This document shows, piece after piece, positions 35,450 to 42,374 of a stretch of DNA of 42,374 nt (the stretch's first letter is position 1; each line of letters starts with the position of its first letter). Made by a program: the position numbers and the translations under genes. A model generated the notes under the pieces. That model did no database searches, was not told the origin of the DNA, and worked only from the letters and a program-made list of their open reading frames with translations. Source of the stretch: Bdellovibrionales bacterium (GTDB lineage Bacteria; Bdellovibrionota; Bdellovibrionia; Bdellovibrionales; UBA1609); NCBI GenBank assembly GCA_020630675.1, contig JAHDIR010000024.1, positions 1 through 42,374 of the forward strand. The letters are read 5' to 3'.

Positions 35450-37360
35450 ATGGGTAAAATTATTGGAATTGATTTAGGAACAACAAATTCTTGTGTCGCC
35501 GTAATGGAAGGGGGCGAGTCAAAAGTTCTTGTAAATGAAGAAGGCGCTCGCACAACACCATCTATTGTAGCTTACACTAAAGATAACGAAGTGTTAGTTG
35601 GACAAGTGGCTAAAAGACAAGCTGTCACAAACCCTGAAAATACCATTTATTCGGCCAAGAGATTCATTGGTCGTCGACATGATGAAATGAAAGACGAATT
35701 AGGTTTGATTCCTTATAAAGTAATACCTAAAAACGACGATTGTGCTTTCGAAGTTTTAGGGAAAACCTTAACCCCTGAAGAAATTTCTGCAGCTATTTTA
35801 GGTAAACTTAAAAGAGTGGCCGAAGACTATTTAGGCCAAGAAGTTTCAGAAGCTGTTATTACTGTTCCGGCTTATTTTAACGATGCTCAAAGACAAGCCA
35901 CAAAAGATGCTGGAAAAATTGCTGGCTTTGATGTGAAAAGAATTATCAACGAGCCCACAGCTGCAGCCCTAGCTTACGGCTTAGATAAAAAAGAAGATCA
36001 AAAAATTGCCATCTATGATTTTGGTGGAGGTACTTTTGATATTTCTATCCTCGAAGTGGGTGATAACGTGGTCGAAGTAAAATCGACAAATGGTGACACT
36101 CATTTGGGAGGAGATAACTTTGATAAGGCTATTTTAGAGTGGCTAATTGCTGAGTTTAAAAAAGATCAAGGTATAGACTTGATGGGCGATAAAATGGCCC
36201 TACAAAGGTTAAGAGAAGCTGCTGAAAAAGCAAAAATTGAACTTAGTTCTCGTCAAGAAACTGAAGTTAATCTGCCATTTATTACAGCGGACTCTTCAGG
36301 GCCAAAACATTTAAACTTAAAACTTTCCAAGTCTAATTTCGAAAAAATGACGGACGAGCTTGTGCAGAGATCACTACTGCCTTGTGAAAAAGCTCTTAAA
36401 GATGCAGGTTTAAGTAAAGACGAAATTGACGAAGTAGTTTTGGTGGGTGGTTCTACTCGAATTCCTGCCATCCAAGAAGCTGTTAAAAAATTCTTTGGAA
36501 AAGAGCCAAACAAATCTGTAAATCCTGATGAAGTGGTGGCTCTTGGTGCCGCGATTCAAGGTGGAGTTCTCGCTGGTGACGTGAAAGATGTATTACTATT
36601 AGATGTAACACCTTTATCACTAGGAATTGAAACTCTTGGTGGGATTATGACCAAGTTGATTGATCGCAACACAACGATTCCAACAAAAAAATCTCAGGTT
36701 TTCTCAACGGCTGCTGACAACCAGCCATCTGTGGATGTGAATGTTGTTCAAGGTGAGCGTGAGATGTGTGCGGATAACAAGTCTTTAGGTCGTTTTGAGT
36801 TAGTTGGAATTCCACCAGCACCAAGAGGAGTACCTCAGGTAGAAGTGACTTTTGATATTGATGCCAACGGAATACTCAATGTCTCGGCAAAAGACCTTGG
36901 CACAGGAAAGGAGCAGGCCATTAAGATTACGGCTAAGTCAGGCCTTTCTGAAGAAGAGATCGATAAAATGGTGAAAGAAGCAGAGGCTAATGCCGATGAG
37001 GATAAAATCAAAAAAGAGGCTGTTTCTACAAGAAACGAGCTTGATAGCATGGTTTATCAAACAAATAAGCTTTTAAAAGAAAATGAAAAAGACATTTCTG
37101 CTGAAGATAAAAGTAAGGTAGATGTCGCGGTTGAAAGTGCGCAAAAAGTTCTTGATGATGCGGCCAGTGAAGTGAGTGCTTTAAAAGAAGCTTTGGCTGA
37201 ATTGACAACTGCTAGCCACACTTTAAGCAGCGCTTTGTATGAAAAGCAAAAAGCGAGTGGCTCAGCTGACGGAGCTACTGCTGGAGACTCACAAGAGCCT
37301 CCAAAAAAAGAGGCAGGAGACGACGTTATAGATGCCGACTATAAAGATGTAAATTCTTAA
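35450..37360 (+). CDS. dnaK: Chaperone DnaK (Hsp70)
   Basis: Hsp70 binds and releases unfolded proteins with ATP. Seen: [14 protein letters not shown] at the start of the ATPase domain, [14 protein letters not shown] near 190, [13 protein letters not shown] near 335, the substrate-binding domain with [17 protein letters not shown], shown here as [11 protein letters not shown], and the C-terminal [10 protein letters not shown]. The start was set to ATG 35450, preceded by AAAGGAG; the longer frame from 35426 begins inside the ribosome binding site region. The length is 636 aa. It follows dnaJ after 84 bp and ends at a strong hairpin terminator at 37412-37446. Confidence 0.98.
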   Translation: MGKIIGIDLGTTNSCVAVMEGGESKVLVNEEGARTTPSIVAYTKDNEVLVGQVAKRQAVTNPENTIYSAKRFIGRRHDEMKDELGLIPYKVIPKNDDCAFEVLGKTLTPEEISAAILGKLKRVAEDYLGQEVSEAVITVPAYFNDAQRQATKDAGKIAGFDVKRIINEPTAAALAYGLDKKEDQKIAIYDFGGGTFDISILEVGDNVVEVKSTNGDTHLGGDNFDKAILEWLIAEFKKDQGIDLMGDKMALQRLREAAEKAKIELSSRQETEVNLPFITADSSGPKHLNLKLSKSNFEKMTDELVQRSLLPCEKALKDAGLSKDEIDEVVLVGGSTRIPAIQEAVKKFFGKEPNKSVNPDEVVALGAAIQGGVLAGDVKDVLLLDVTPLSLGIETLGGIMTKLIDRNTTIPTKKSQVFSTAADNQPSVDVNVVQGEREMCADNKSLGRFELVGIPPAPRGVPQVEVTFDIDANGILNVSAKDLGTGKEQAIKITAKSGLSEEEIDKMVKEAEANADEDKIKKEAVSTRNELDSMVYQTNKLLKENEKDISAEDKSKVDVAVESAQKVLDDAASEVSALKEALAELTTASHTLSSALYEKQKASGSADGATAGDSQEPPKKEAGDDVIDADYKDVNS

Positions 37361-37411
37361 TCATAAAACTTAGCTCACTTAAAAAAAAAGGGGGCTTAGC
37401 TTTTGATAATA

Positions 37412-37446
37412 AACGCCTTTGCTGATTCAGCAAAGGCGTTTTTTTT
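37412..37446 (+). terminator. Strong intrinsic terminator of dnaJ-dnaK
   Basis: AACGCCTTTGCTG (37412-37424) pairs perfectly with CAGCAAAGGCGTT (37428-37440) around a three-base loop, and the T-run continues to 37446. It lies 51 bp after dnaK. The T-run overlaps the stop of the convergent gene. Confidence 0.95.
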
Positions 37447-38053
37447 ACATGCGGTTGTAGTTATAGGTAAGGCCTAGGCTAAAAAAGGTAAAACTTTCAT
37501 TTATATTAAGGCCAATTTCGGCAAAAAAACTATAGTTTTTGAGTTGTTTTATTTCTAGTTCCGTACCGATTTGAAACTGTAGCGGGACCTCTGTTTCACT
37601 ATCAATAATACTAATTGCAATGGGTAAACTTATGTAAGGCGCTAACTGGCCAACACTTAGGGATACTTTTTTGCTGAGGTAAGGGGTAAGTCTTAAGGCA
37701 AACTCATCAACAGAACCAAGCTTTGCATATTGAAAGCCAGTTAAGAGCCCGATGGCTGGTTGCCTTTCGTAGTCGGGAATAGGCATCCATTTAATAAGCC
37801 CACCCACATGAAAATCAGTTTCGCCAAATCCAAGAAGGGCTCTAAGGTTTATATCTTGGTTGAAAGGTAAATCAAATCGCCCATTAAAATTGAGGCCTGA
37901 GCCTTTTTTCTGATCAATGTATTGGGTTTCAAAATTAAAATTATAACTGTTTTTTTCTAAAATATCTCCGTCCATTAAAGTGGAGGTGTAGGCCCAACTT
38001 GCATTTGTGGTGACCACTAAAAGTAGAGGTAAGATTAGTGTTTTAACGATCAT
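37445..38053 (-). CDS. Putative outer-membrane beta-barrel protein
   Basis: A signal peptide (LILPLLLVVTTNASWA) precedes ~180 residues made of alternating strands (SYNFNFETQYIDQ, GLNFNGRFDL, LRALLGFGET) that end in FFSLGLTYNYNRM. The aromatic-rich closing strand is typical of outer-membrane barrels. It could have 8-10 strands. AGGAG lies nine bases before ATG 38053. No further family is assigned. It is separated by 126 bp from srkA, on the same strand. Confidence 0.7.
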   Translation of the reverse strand: MIVKTLILPLLLVVTTNASWAYTSTLMDGDILEKNSYNFNFETQYIDQKKGSGLNFNGRFDLPFNQDINLRALLGFGETDFHVGGLIKWMPIPDYERQPAIGLLTGFQYAKLGSVDEFALRLTPYLSKKVSLSVGQLAPYISLPIAISIIDSETEVPLQFQIGTELEIKQLKNYSFFAEIGLNINESFTFFSLGLTYNYNRM

Positions 38054-38179
38054 GATTGATTGCTCCTGGCTGTTTTTATTGTTCTTGAACTAGGTTAGCG
38101 CAGAAATTCCTGAGGGTGTAGTTTTAATTCTTAGCTAATAAAATTGGGTCGCTGACTTAAGATAATCAATGAGGCTCTA

Positions 38180-39178
38180 TCAATTTTGTTGAGTTAATTT
38201 CCAGGCAATGTTTTCTAGAACTTCAGTTTCTTCGGCCCAGTAAATGTAATCTTGAAATTGCGGAAAGTATTTGGGAAATATTGGGTCATTCCACCTTTTG
38301 GCAATCCAGCTTGCGTAATGAATAATTCTAAGCCCTCGAAGAGCCTCTATCCATTCGACTTGGTAGTTAGGGAAAGTTCGAAACTCTTCGTAGCCTTTAA
38401 TTAAATGTTCAAGCTCTGGCTTTGATTCACTTAATGGGCCTGAAAGTAGCATCCAGAAGTCTTGTACGGCCGGGCCATTGCAAAAGTCATCAAAATCAAC
38501 CAGTAAAAAAGGGGGGTAGTGCTGTTTTTGATCAACAATATCGTTCATAATGATATTTCCTCGATGGCAATCACCATGAATCCTTAAAAAATCACTAGGT
38601 TCAAGGTGGTCATCGAGGAAGTTTAGTATAGTTTCAGCGCTGGAAAAGTACCTTCGTGATACTTCTGGGGCGACCCACTCTTCCATTCGTTCGAGGTGTT
38701 TCCACCCGTAGTCTTCAGCACACAGAGTAGGTCTGAAATCAGAGCATCTAGTTTCACCAATGTTATGGGTATGGGCGAGTATGCGACCTAGGCTCTGTAA
38801 ATTTTGCAAGGAAAGCTCCTGTGGTAGCCGGCCGATTCCTTTTTTAAAAAGTGCAAAATACAAGCCTTTGTATTGGTGTAAGGTGTTTCCTTGCCATAGG
38901 TAAGGTTGAATGACAGGAACCCCATTTGTCGCCAAATCGTTTAAAAAAATTTGCTCTTCTTTAAGAGCGTCAACCGACCATCTTTGCGGTCTATAAATTT
39001 TTATAATGATATGTTGTTGGAGTTCTTTGGGGCTTTCTTCTTTTTCCAAAAATATATCATAAACTCTGTTTTCATAAGAATTTAATTTAAAGTACTCTCC
39101 GGTAGGTACAAGTCCAACACTTTCAACGGCAGACATGGCCCAGTGGGCAGTCAGTTCAAAAAAGTTATGCTGTGACAT
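38180..39178 (-). CDS. srkA: Stress response kinase SrkA (YihE)
   Basis: SrkA is an APH/choline-kinase-fold protein kinase that protects E. coli from stress-induced death via MazEF and is under Cpx control there. Seen: LNSYENRVY at 32-40 and IIIKIYRPQRWS, the catalytic loop HGDCHRGN at 201-208 (Asp203, Asn208) and the metal-binding DFDD at 228-231, followed by FCNGPAVQDFWM. Alignment with E. coli SrkA (328 aa) is collinear from memory. The ATG at 39178 is preceded by AAGGA; an in-frame ATG at 39238 would add 20 residues with no ribosome binding site. No mazEF is near. Confidence 0.9.
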   Translation of the reverse strand: MSQHNFFELTAHWAMSAVESVGLVPTGEYFKLNSYENRVYDIFLEKEESPKELQQHIIIKIYRPQRWSVDALKEEQIFLNDLATNGVPVIQPYLWQGNTLHQYKGLYFALFKKGIGRLPQELSLQNLQSLGRILAHTHNIGETRCSDFRPTLCAEDYGWKHLERMEEWVAPEVSRRYFSSAETILNFLDDHLEPSDFLRIHGDCHRGNIIMNDIVDQKQHYPPFLLVDFDDFCNGPAVQDFWMLLSGPLSESKPELEHLIKGYEEFRTFPNYQVEWIEALRGLRIIHYASWIAKRWNDPIFPKYFPQFQDYIYWAEETEVLENIAWKLTQQN

Positions 39179-39544
39179 TGGCTGAGTCCTTATTTTTAAG
39201 TTTTGATAGGGGGTTTTTGTCCATATACTAAATGCCAATAGTGCCTTTTGCTATATTGATATTCAAGCTTGATGTTTTGTTATTCGAGCTTTTATTCCTT
39301 CCTGTTTATAAGGGTGTAAGTCCGCTTTATGTTTTTGTCCACTTGCGCCAAAAAAATGGTGTGAAGGGTCTCTATTCTGTTTAAAACAGTTCTGAAGGTA
39401 AAAGTTGGTAGTAGTTGAGGGAATTCTTTTAAGTAGTATTATATTAGGAATTCAGATAAAAGGTCGTGTATACTATTACGAACCTGGCAGGAAAGCTGGT
39501 TTAAGTGCATCACCTATTTAAGGGGTACCAAGGAGAGGTTTTAC
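39179..39544. other. 366-bp divergent non-coding region
   Basis: It separates srkA and the desaturase. It contains TATACT (39469-39474), a -10-like hexamer with no recognisable -35, and an imperfect AACC...GGTT hairpin near 39480-39501 in the probable desaturase leader. AAGGAGAGG precedes the desaturase ATG. I see no gene. Confidence 0.4.
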
Positions 39545-40693
39545 ATGTCTAATTCTACAAGTCCCAAGCTCAATTGGGGAAACACAATTTTTTTAACAAT
39601 ACTTCATATTATCGGCCCATTTCTTATTGGTATTTACTTATATCATTTTGGTTTAAGTTTTTCGCTTGTAACTCTCGGTCTAATTTTTTATTTCTTAACA
39701 GGTTTGTCCATTACAGCTGGGTACCACCGTTTGTTTGCTCATAAGTCATATGTGGCTCATCCAGCTCTAGAGTACTTTTATCTTATCTTCGGGGCGGCTG
39801 CCTATCAAAATTCGGCCTTAAACTGGTGTTTTGATCATAGAATTCACCATAGATATGTCGATCAAGAAGATGACCCCTATACAATTAAAAAAGGTTTTTG
39901 GTATGCTCATATTGGCTGGATTATAGAGGCCAGTAAAGAAAAAAACTTCCCACAATACAAGCGCGATCTTGTTCGTAACCCTAGGGTTGTTTGGCAAGAT
40001 AAATATTATCTTCTTATTTCTACTTTGTCCTCTCTTGTTCTGCCGGCTTTAATCGCAGGCATTTGGGGAGAGTTTTTAGGGGGATTTATTATTGCTGGTG
40101 TGGCGCGATTAATTATTGTTCATCATGCTACATTTTTTATAAACTCTTTATGTCATATGTGGGGTAAGCAAACTTATACAGATACAAATACTGCTAAGGA
40201 TAATTTTATACTTGCTCTTTTCACTTATGGGGAGGGCTTTCATAATTTTCATCATTTATTTCACAATGATTATCGTAATGGCATTCGTTGGTTTCATTTT
40301 GATCCAACAAAATGGCTTATTAAGTTTACCTCTTACTTCGGCTTGGCTCAGAAGTTATATAAGACTCCCTCTCGTAAGATTTTTCTTGCTAAGCTAGAAA
40401 TGAGAAAAAAGAAAATTGCTCAAAAAGAGAGTTTATCTAAGTTAAAATCAAATTGGTCAGACTATATTGATTCCGTCATAGAAAAACTTGATAGTACATA
40501 CGGTGAATGGTTTGACTTGAAAGAGCAATACAAAGTGGCTTACTCTGAATTTAAAAAAAGTAAAACAAAACTAGCTAAAGCCAATATGCAAAAGTTAAAA
40601 ATCGAAGCTAATGAGGCAAAGCTCAGGTACAAGCACACTTACAGGTATTGGCGTTCTTACTCGAGGCTACTTCTTAGGTCTCAATGTGTTTAG
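39545..40693 (+). CDS. Membrane acyl-CoA/fatty acid desaturase
   Basis: These di-iron enzymes insert a delta-9 double bond in acyl chains. Seen: the three histidine boxes H61-RLFA-H66, H98-RI-HH102 and H233-NF-HH237, with paired membrane helices at about 13-55 and 155-198. The last ~95 residues (about 290-382) are a charged coiled-coil or helical tail (KEQYKVAYSEFKKSK and similar) not present in typical bacterial desaturases. A strong AAGGAGAGG site precedes ATG 39545. The enzyme would adjust membrane fluidity. It lies between srkA (divergent) and a secreted unknown (convergent). No terminator is seen. Confidence 0.92.
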   Translation: MSNSTSPKLNWGNTIFLTILHIIGPFLIGIYLYHFGLSFSLVTLGLIFYFLTGLSITAGYHRLFAHKSYVAHPALEYFYLIFGAAAYQNSALNWCFDHRIHHRYVDQEDDPYTIKKGFWYAHIGWIIEASKEKNFPQYKRDLVRNPRVVWQDKYYLLISTLSSLVLPALIAGIWGEFLGGFIIAGVARLIIVHHATFFINSLCHMWGKQTYTDTNTAKDNFILALFTYGEGFHNFHHLFHNDYRNGIRWFHFDPTKWLIKFTSYFGLAQKLYKTPSRKIFLAKLEMRKKKIAQKESLSKLKSNWSDYIDSVIEKLDSTYGEWFDLKEQYKVAYSEFKKSKTKLAKANMQKLKIEANEAKLRYKHTYRYWRSYSRLLLRSQCV

Positions 40694-40718
40694 TGGCTAT
40701 TGTGCAAAAAAATATGTT

Positions 40719-41537
40719 CTATTTAAACAAATTTAGCAGTTTAAAGGTTTTAGGCCTTTTAACTTGAATTGTATGTATCTTTTTGTCTGGGTGCTTTTGA
40801 CTAAACTCTTCACTAACTAAGTAGTAAAGTTGAGTGCTCAGTGTGGCTGTGTAAATTCCATTTTGGTGAGTTAAGTTTTCAATGCTAAAGCTATTAGAGT
40901 CTGTAAAAGAATTATGACAATAGGCAAAGTAAACATCTTTGTCGTTGGTCAGCTCGATTTGTTTTTTTAAGCATAAGTCGTTTATTTCTTGAATGGCTAG
41001 GGCGTACTTAAGGTTGGTGTCAATCATTGGAGAGTAGGAGAGTGTAGCTTCCACTTTTTCGATAACGTACTTGGTGTTTTTAGAGATTTTTAGAAGGAGG
41101 GGAGTTGTGCTCGTAAAAAAGTAATCTTCGGGCTCTCTGAAATTATTATAGTCTTTCATAAAATTTTGATAATCACTACAACGATTGCTGGGGTCTTCGA
41201 AAGAAAAATTTTTATTTGTTTTATTTAAAAAAGTATTTTTGTAAAATTGGGACTTCTCTAAGCAGTCATTATTTGTAGAGCTCATCGCAATGATTTTTGC
41301 GCTTTGATTTAAGTTTTTGCCAAGGCAGCTGTAACCCTCTAGAGTGTGGTTTTCAGATCCTGACTGTGAACAAAACTGTCCAGTAATTAAATCATAGGCT
41401 TTAAAGGAACAAAGCTTATCATTATCTTCAGCAAGGCACTCAAGCACTGATGTGGAGGCTTTCTCTGTGTTAGAGTTGGCCGCTATCACAGAGTTAAGCG
41501 TAGAAATAAAAGTGAAAAGAAAAAATAAAAGTTTCAA
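40719..41537 (-). CDS. Secreted Cys-rich hypothetical protein
   Basis: The start is set at TTG 41537, four bases after GAGGA, giving a clean signal peptide (LLFFLFTFISTLNSVIAA). An in-frame ATG at 41609 lacks a ribosome binding site. The mature ~255 residues have at least eight Cys (LECLAE, KLCSF, FCSQ, SCLG, DCLEK, RCSD, LCLKK, YCHN), suggesting disulphides in the periplasm or outside. No family is recognised. It converges on the desaturase with a 25-bp gap. Upstream lies a long non-coding region with a heptanucleotide array. Confidence 0.6.
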   Translation of the reverse strand: MKLLFFLFTFISTLNSVIAANSNTEKASTSVLECLAEDNDKLCSFKAYDLITGQFCSQSGSENHTLEGYSCLGKNLNQSAKIIAMSSTNNDCLEKSQFYKNTFLNKTNKNFSFEDPSNRCSDYQNFMKDYNNFREPEDYFFTSTTPLLLKISKNTKYVIEKVEATLSYSPMIDTNLKYALAIQEINDLCLKKQIELTNDKDVYFAYCHNSFTDSNSFSIENLTHQNGIYTATLSTQLYYLVSEEFSQKHPDKKIHTIQVKRPKTFKLLNLFK

Positions 41538-41965
41538 GGGGTCCTCTTTTTGAAAGCTGCTTATGACCGACAAGTTTATTAGTGGCTGTATCATAAACAA
41601 TATACGCACATACTCGTTATTCTTTGAATAATTACGGAGACTTTCTTTTTTTATTAACTCTGTTATTAAAGCAAACGCTATGCCATAAAAGGTCGGCTCA
41701 TCTATATTTTATAAGGGGAAGGCTATCGTCTCTGCTTATAAGTTAGCAAAAATAGTCACCAGTCACTTTTTACGTCGTTTAACATATTTGAATATATTAA
41801 TAGGGTTTTTCCTTCAAATTTGTTTTCAATGTATAAATTAACTTTTGCTCGTTGAAATTTTTTAGTATTGAGCTAGGAATAACTTTTGTGACTTAGGGTA
41901 AGTTGGGTAGCAAAAAACAAATTACATGGCCTTTTAATTTGAAGAACTCTAGCGACTGTGTTTTT

Positions 41966-42024
41966 TTTAATGTTTAATGTTTAATGTTTAATGTTTAATG
42001 TTTAATGTTTAATGTTTAATGTTT
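41966..42024. repeat. Heptanucleotide tandem array (TTTAATG)8
   Basis: Eight perfect head-to-tail copies of TTTAATG run from 41966 to 42021, followed by a partial TTT. The unit contains a stop in some frame at each turn, so it is not coding on either strand. Such arrays change length by slippage and can alter promoter spacing. No gene is seen directly beside it in the window. Confidence 0.95.
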
Positions 42025-42319
42025 GGCTAAATTTTTTATCGAAGGATATATCAATTACGCTCTTGTGCCGTTTTCATTGGAAAAGCCTGTCGCAAGAACA
42101 GTTTGTCTTAAGCTATATAACTTAAAGGCTTATTGAAAATAATTTTAAAAAATAGGAATTCACTGGCAATTAAAGTTTTTCAGCGTTTACTTAGTTTTTA
42201 AGTTTTCTATGAAAGAGGTTCTCATCATTATTTGTTTTGTCCGAAGTGCTTGTTTCGACTCAATACAAATAAATTTTCCATAACAAATTGTTTTTTGACC
42301 TATGATCTTAAAGAGGAAA

Positions 42320-42339
42320 AAGTATTAAGTATTAAGTAT
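42320..42339. repeat. Short heptad tandem repeat (AAGTATT)
   Basis: Two full copies of AAGTATT plus a third of six bases lie at 42320-42339, about 300 bp from the larger array and also with a 7-bp period. Short enough to be chance. Confidence 0.6.
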
Positions 42340-42374
42340 GGGTAGTGTTAAAAGTTAATAACCATCTATGTTTA

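Larger units (their letters stand above)
41538..42374. other. ~840-bp non-coding window end
   Basis: Apart from the two heptad repeats I find no gene: the longest frames are ~25 codons without ribosome binding site. An inverted repeat TTATAAG (41709-41715) / CTTATAA (41735-41741) with a 19-base spacer is present. A promoter for a gene beyond the window is possible. Confidence 0.4.

Noticed and set aside
41709-41741. TTATAAG/CTTATAA inverted repeat resembling the dnaJ half-site
   Set aside because: Different spacer (19 versus 7) and no gene nearby; likely chance in AT-rich DNA.
42209-42283. 24-codon ORF in the terminal non-coding region
   Set aside because: No ribosome binding site and too short to support.

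Overview
This 42.4-kb, AT-rich window looks chromosomal, from a Gram-negative, predatory-type or free-living bacterium most like the Bdellovibrionota. The placement is inferred from several things: many lipoproteins and signal peptides, an outer-membrane barrel, a planctomycete-style DUF1592/DUF1501 cytochrome cassette, matrixin and subtilisin proteases, frequent TTG/GTG starts, and core genes (lnt, slt, clpS-clpA, dnaJ-dnaK). No phage, IS element, CRISPR array, tRNA or rRNA was recognised.

Layout. 0.1-6 kb: an RDD membrane protein fused to a TPR-like domain, overlapping a rhomboid protease, whose 3' end overlaps convergently with a short bifunctional putA. 6-6.7 kb: a non-coding stretch with a candidate structured RNA on the minus strand. 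6.7-9.3 kb: a matrixin-like lipoprotein, a small protein, a secreted unknown, and a small acidic membrane protein that appears split by a frameshift in a poly-A run. 9.4-14.9 kb: a four-gene secreted cassette made of a LamG-like/DUF1592-1588-type heme protein, a lipoprotein, a Tat-exported DUF1501-like protein and a diheme lipoprotein. 15-17.1 kb: a coiled-coil/small-heat-shock fusion with a small partner, divergent from a duplicated-domain acidic protein that has a near-consensus sigma70 promoter. 17.1-19 kb: two lipoproteins.

19-29 kb: lnt-mutS2, a zinc-ribbon membrane protein, a secreted subtilisin, an OmpA-like protein with a coiled-coil membrane partner, and a soluble lytic transglycosylase overlapping an OB-fold-like lipoprotein. 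29.4-37.4 kb: a proteostasis block of eamA and htpX, then clpA and clpS, divergent from dnaJ-dnaK (dnaJ first, no grpE or hrcA). 37.4-41.5 kb: an outer-membrane barrel protein, the SrkA/YihE stress kinase, a fatty-acid desaturase and a secreted unknown. 41.5-42.4 kb: non-coding, with an 8-copy heptanucleotide tandem array.

The main themes are envelope maintenance (lnt, slt, OmpA, rhomboid, HtpX, desaturase), protein quality control (ClpAS, DnaJK, HtpX, sHsp-like) and a secreted c-type heme cassette of unknown role. Many starts were moved from the longest ORF to a codon with a good ribosome binding site. These choices are explained in each entry and are inference.
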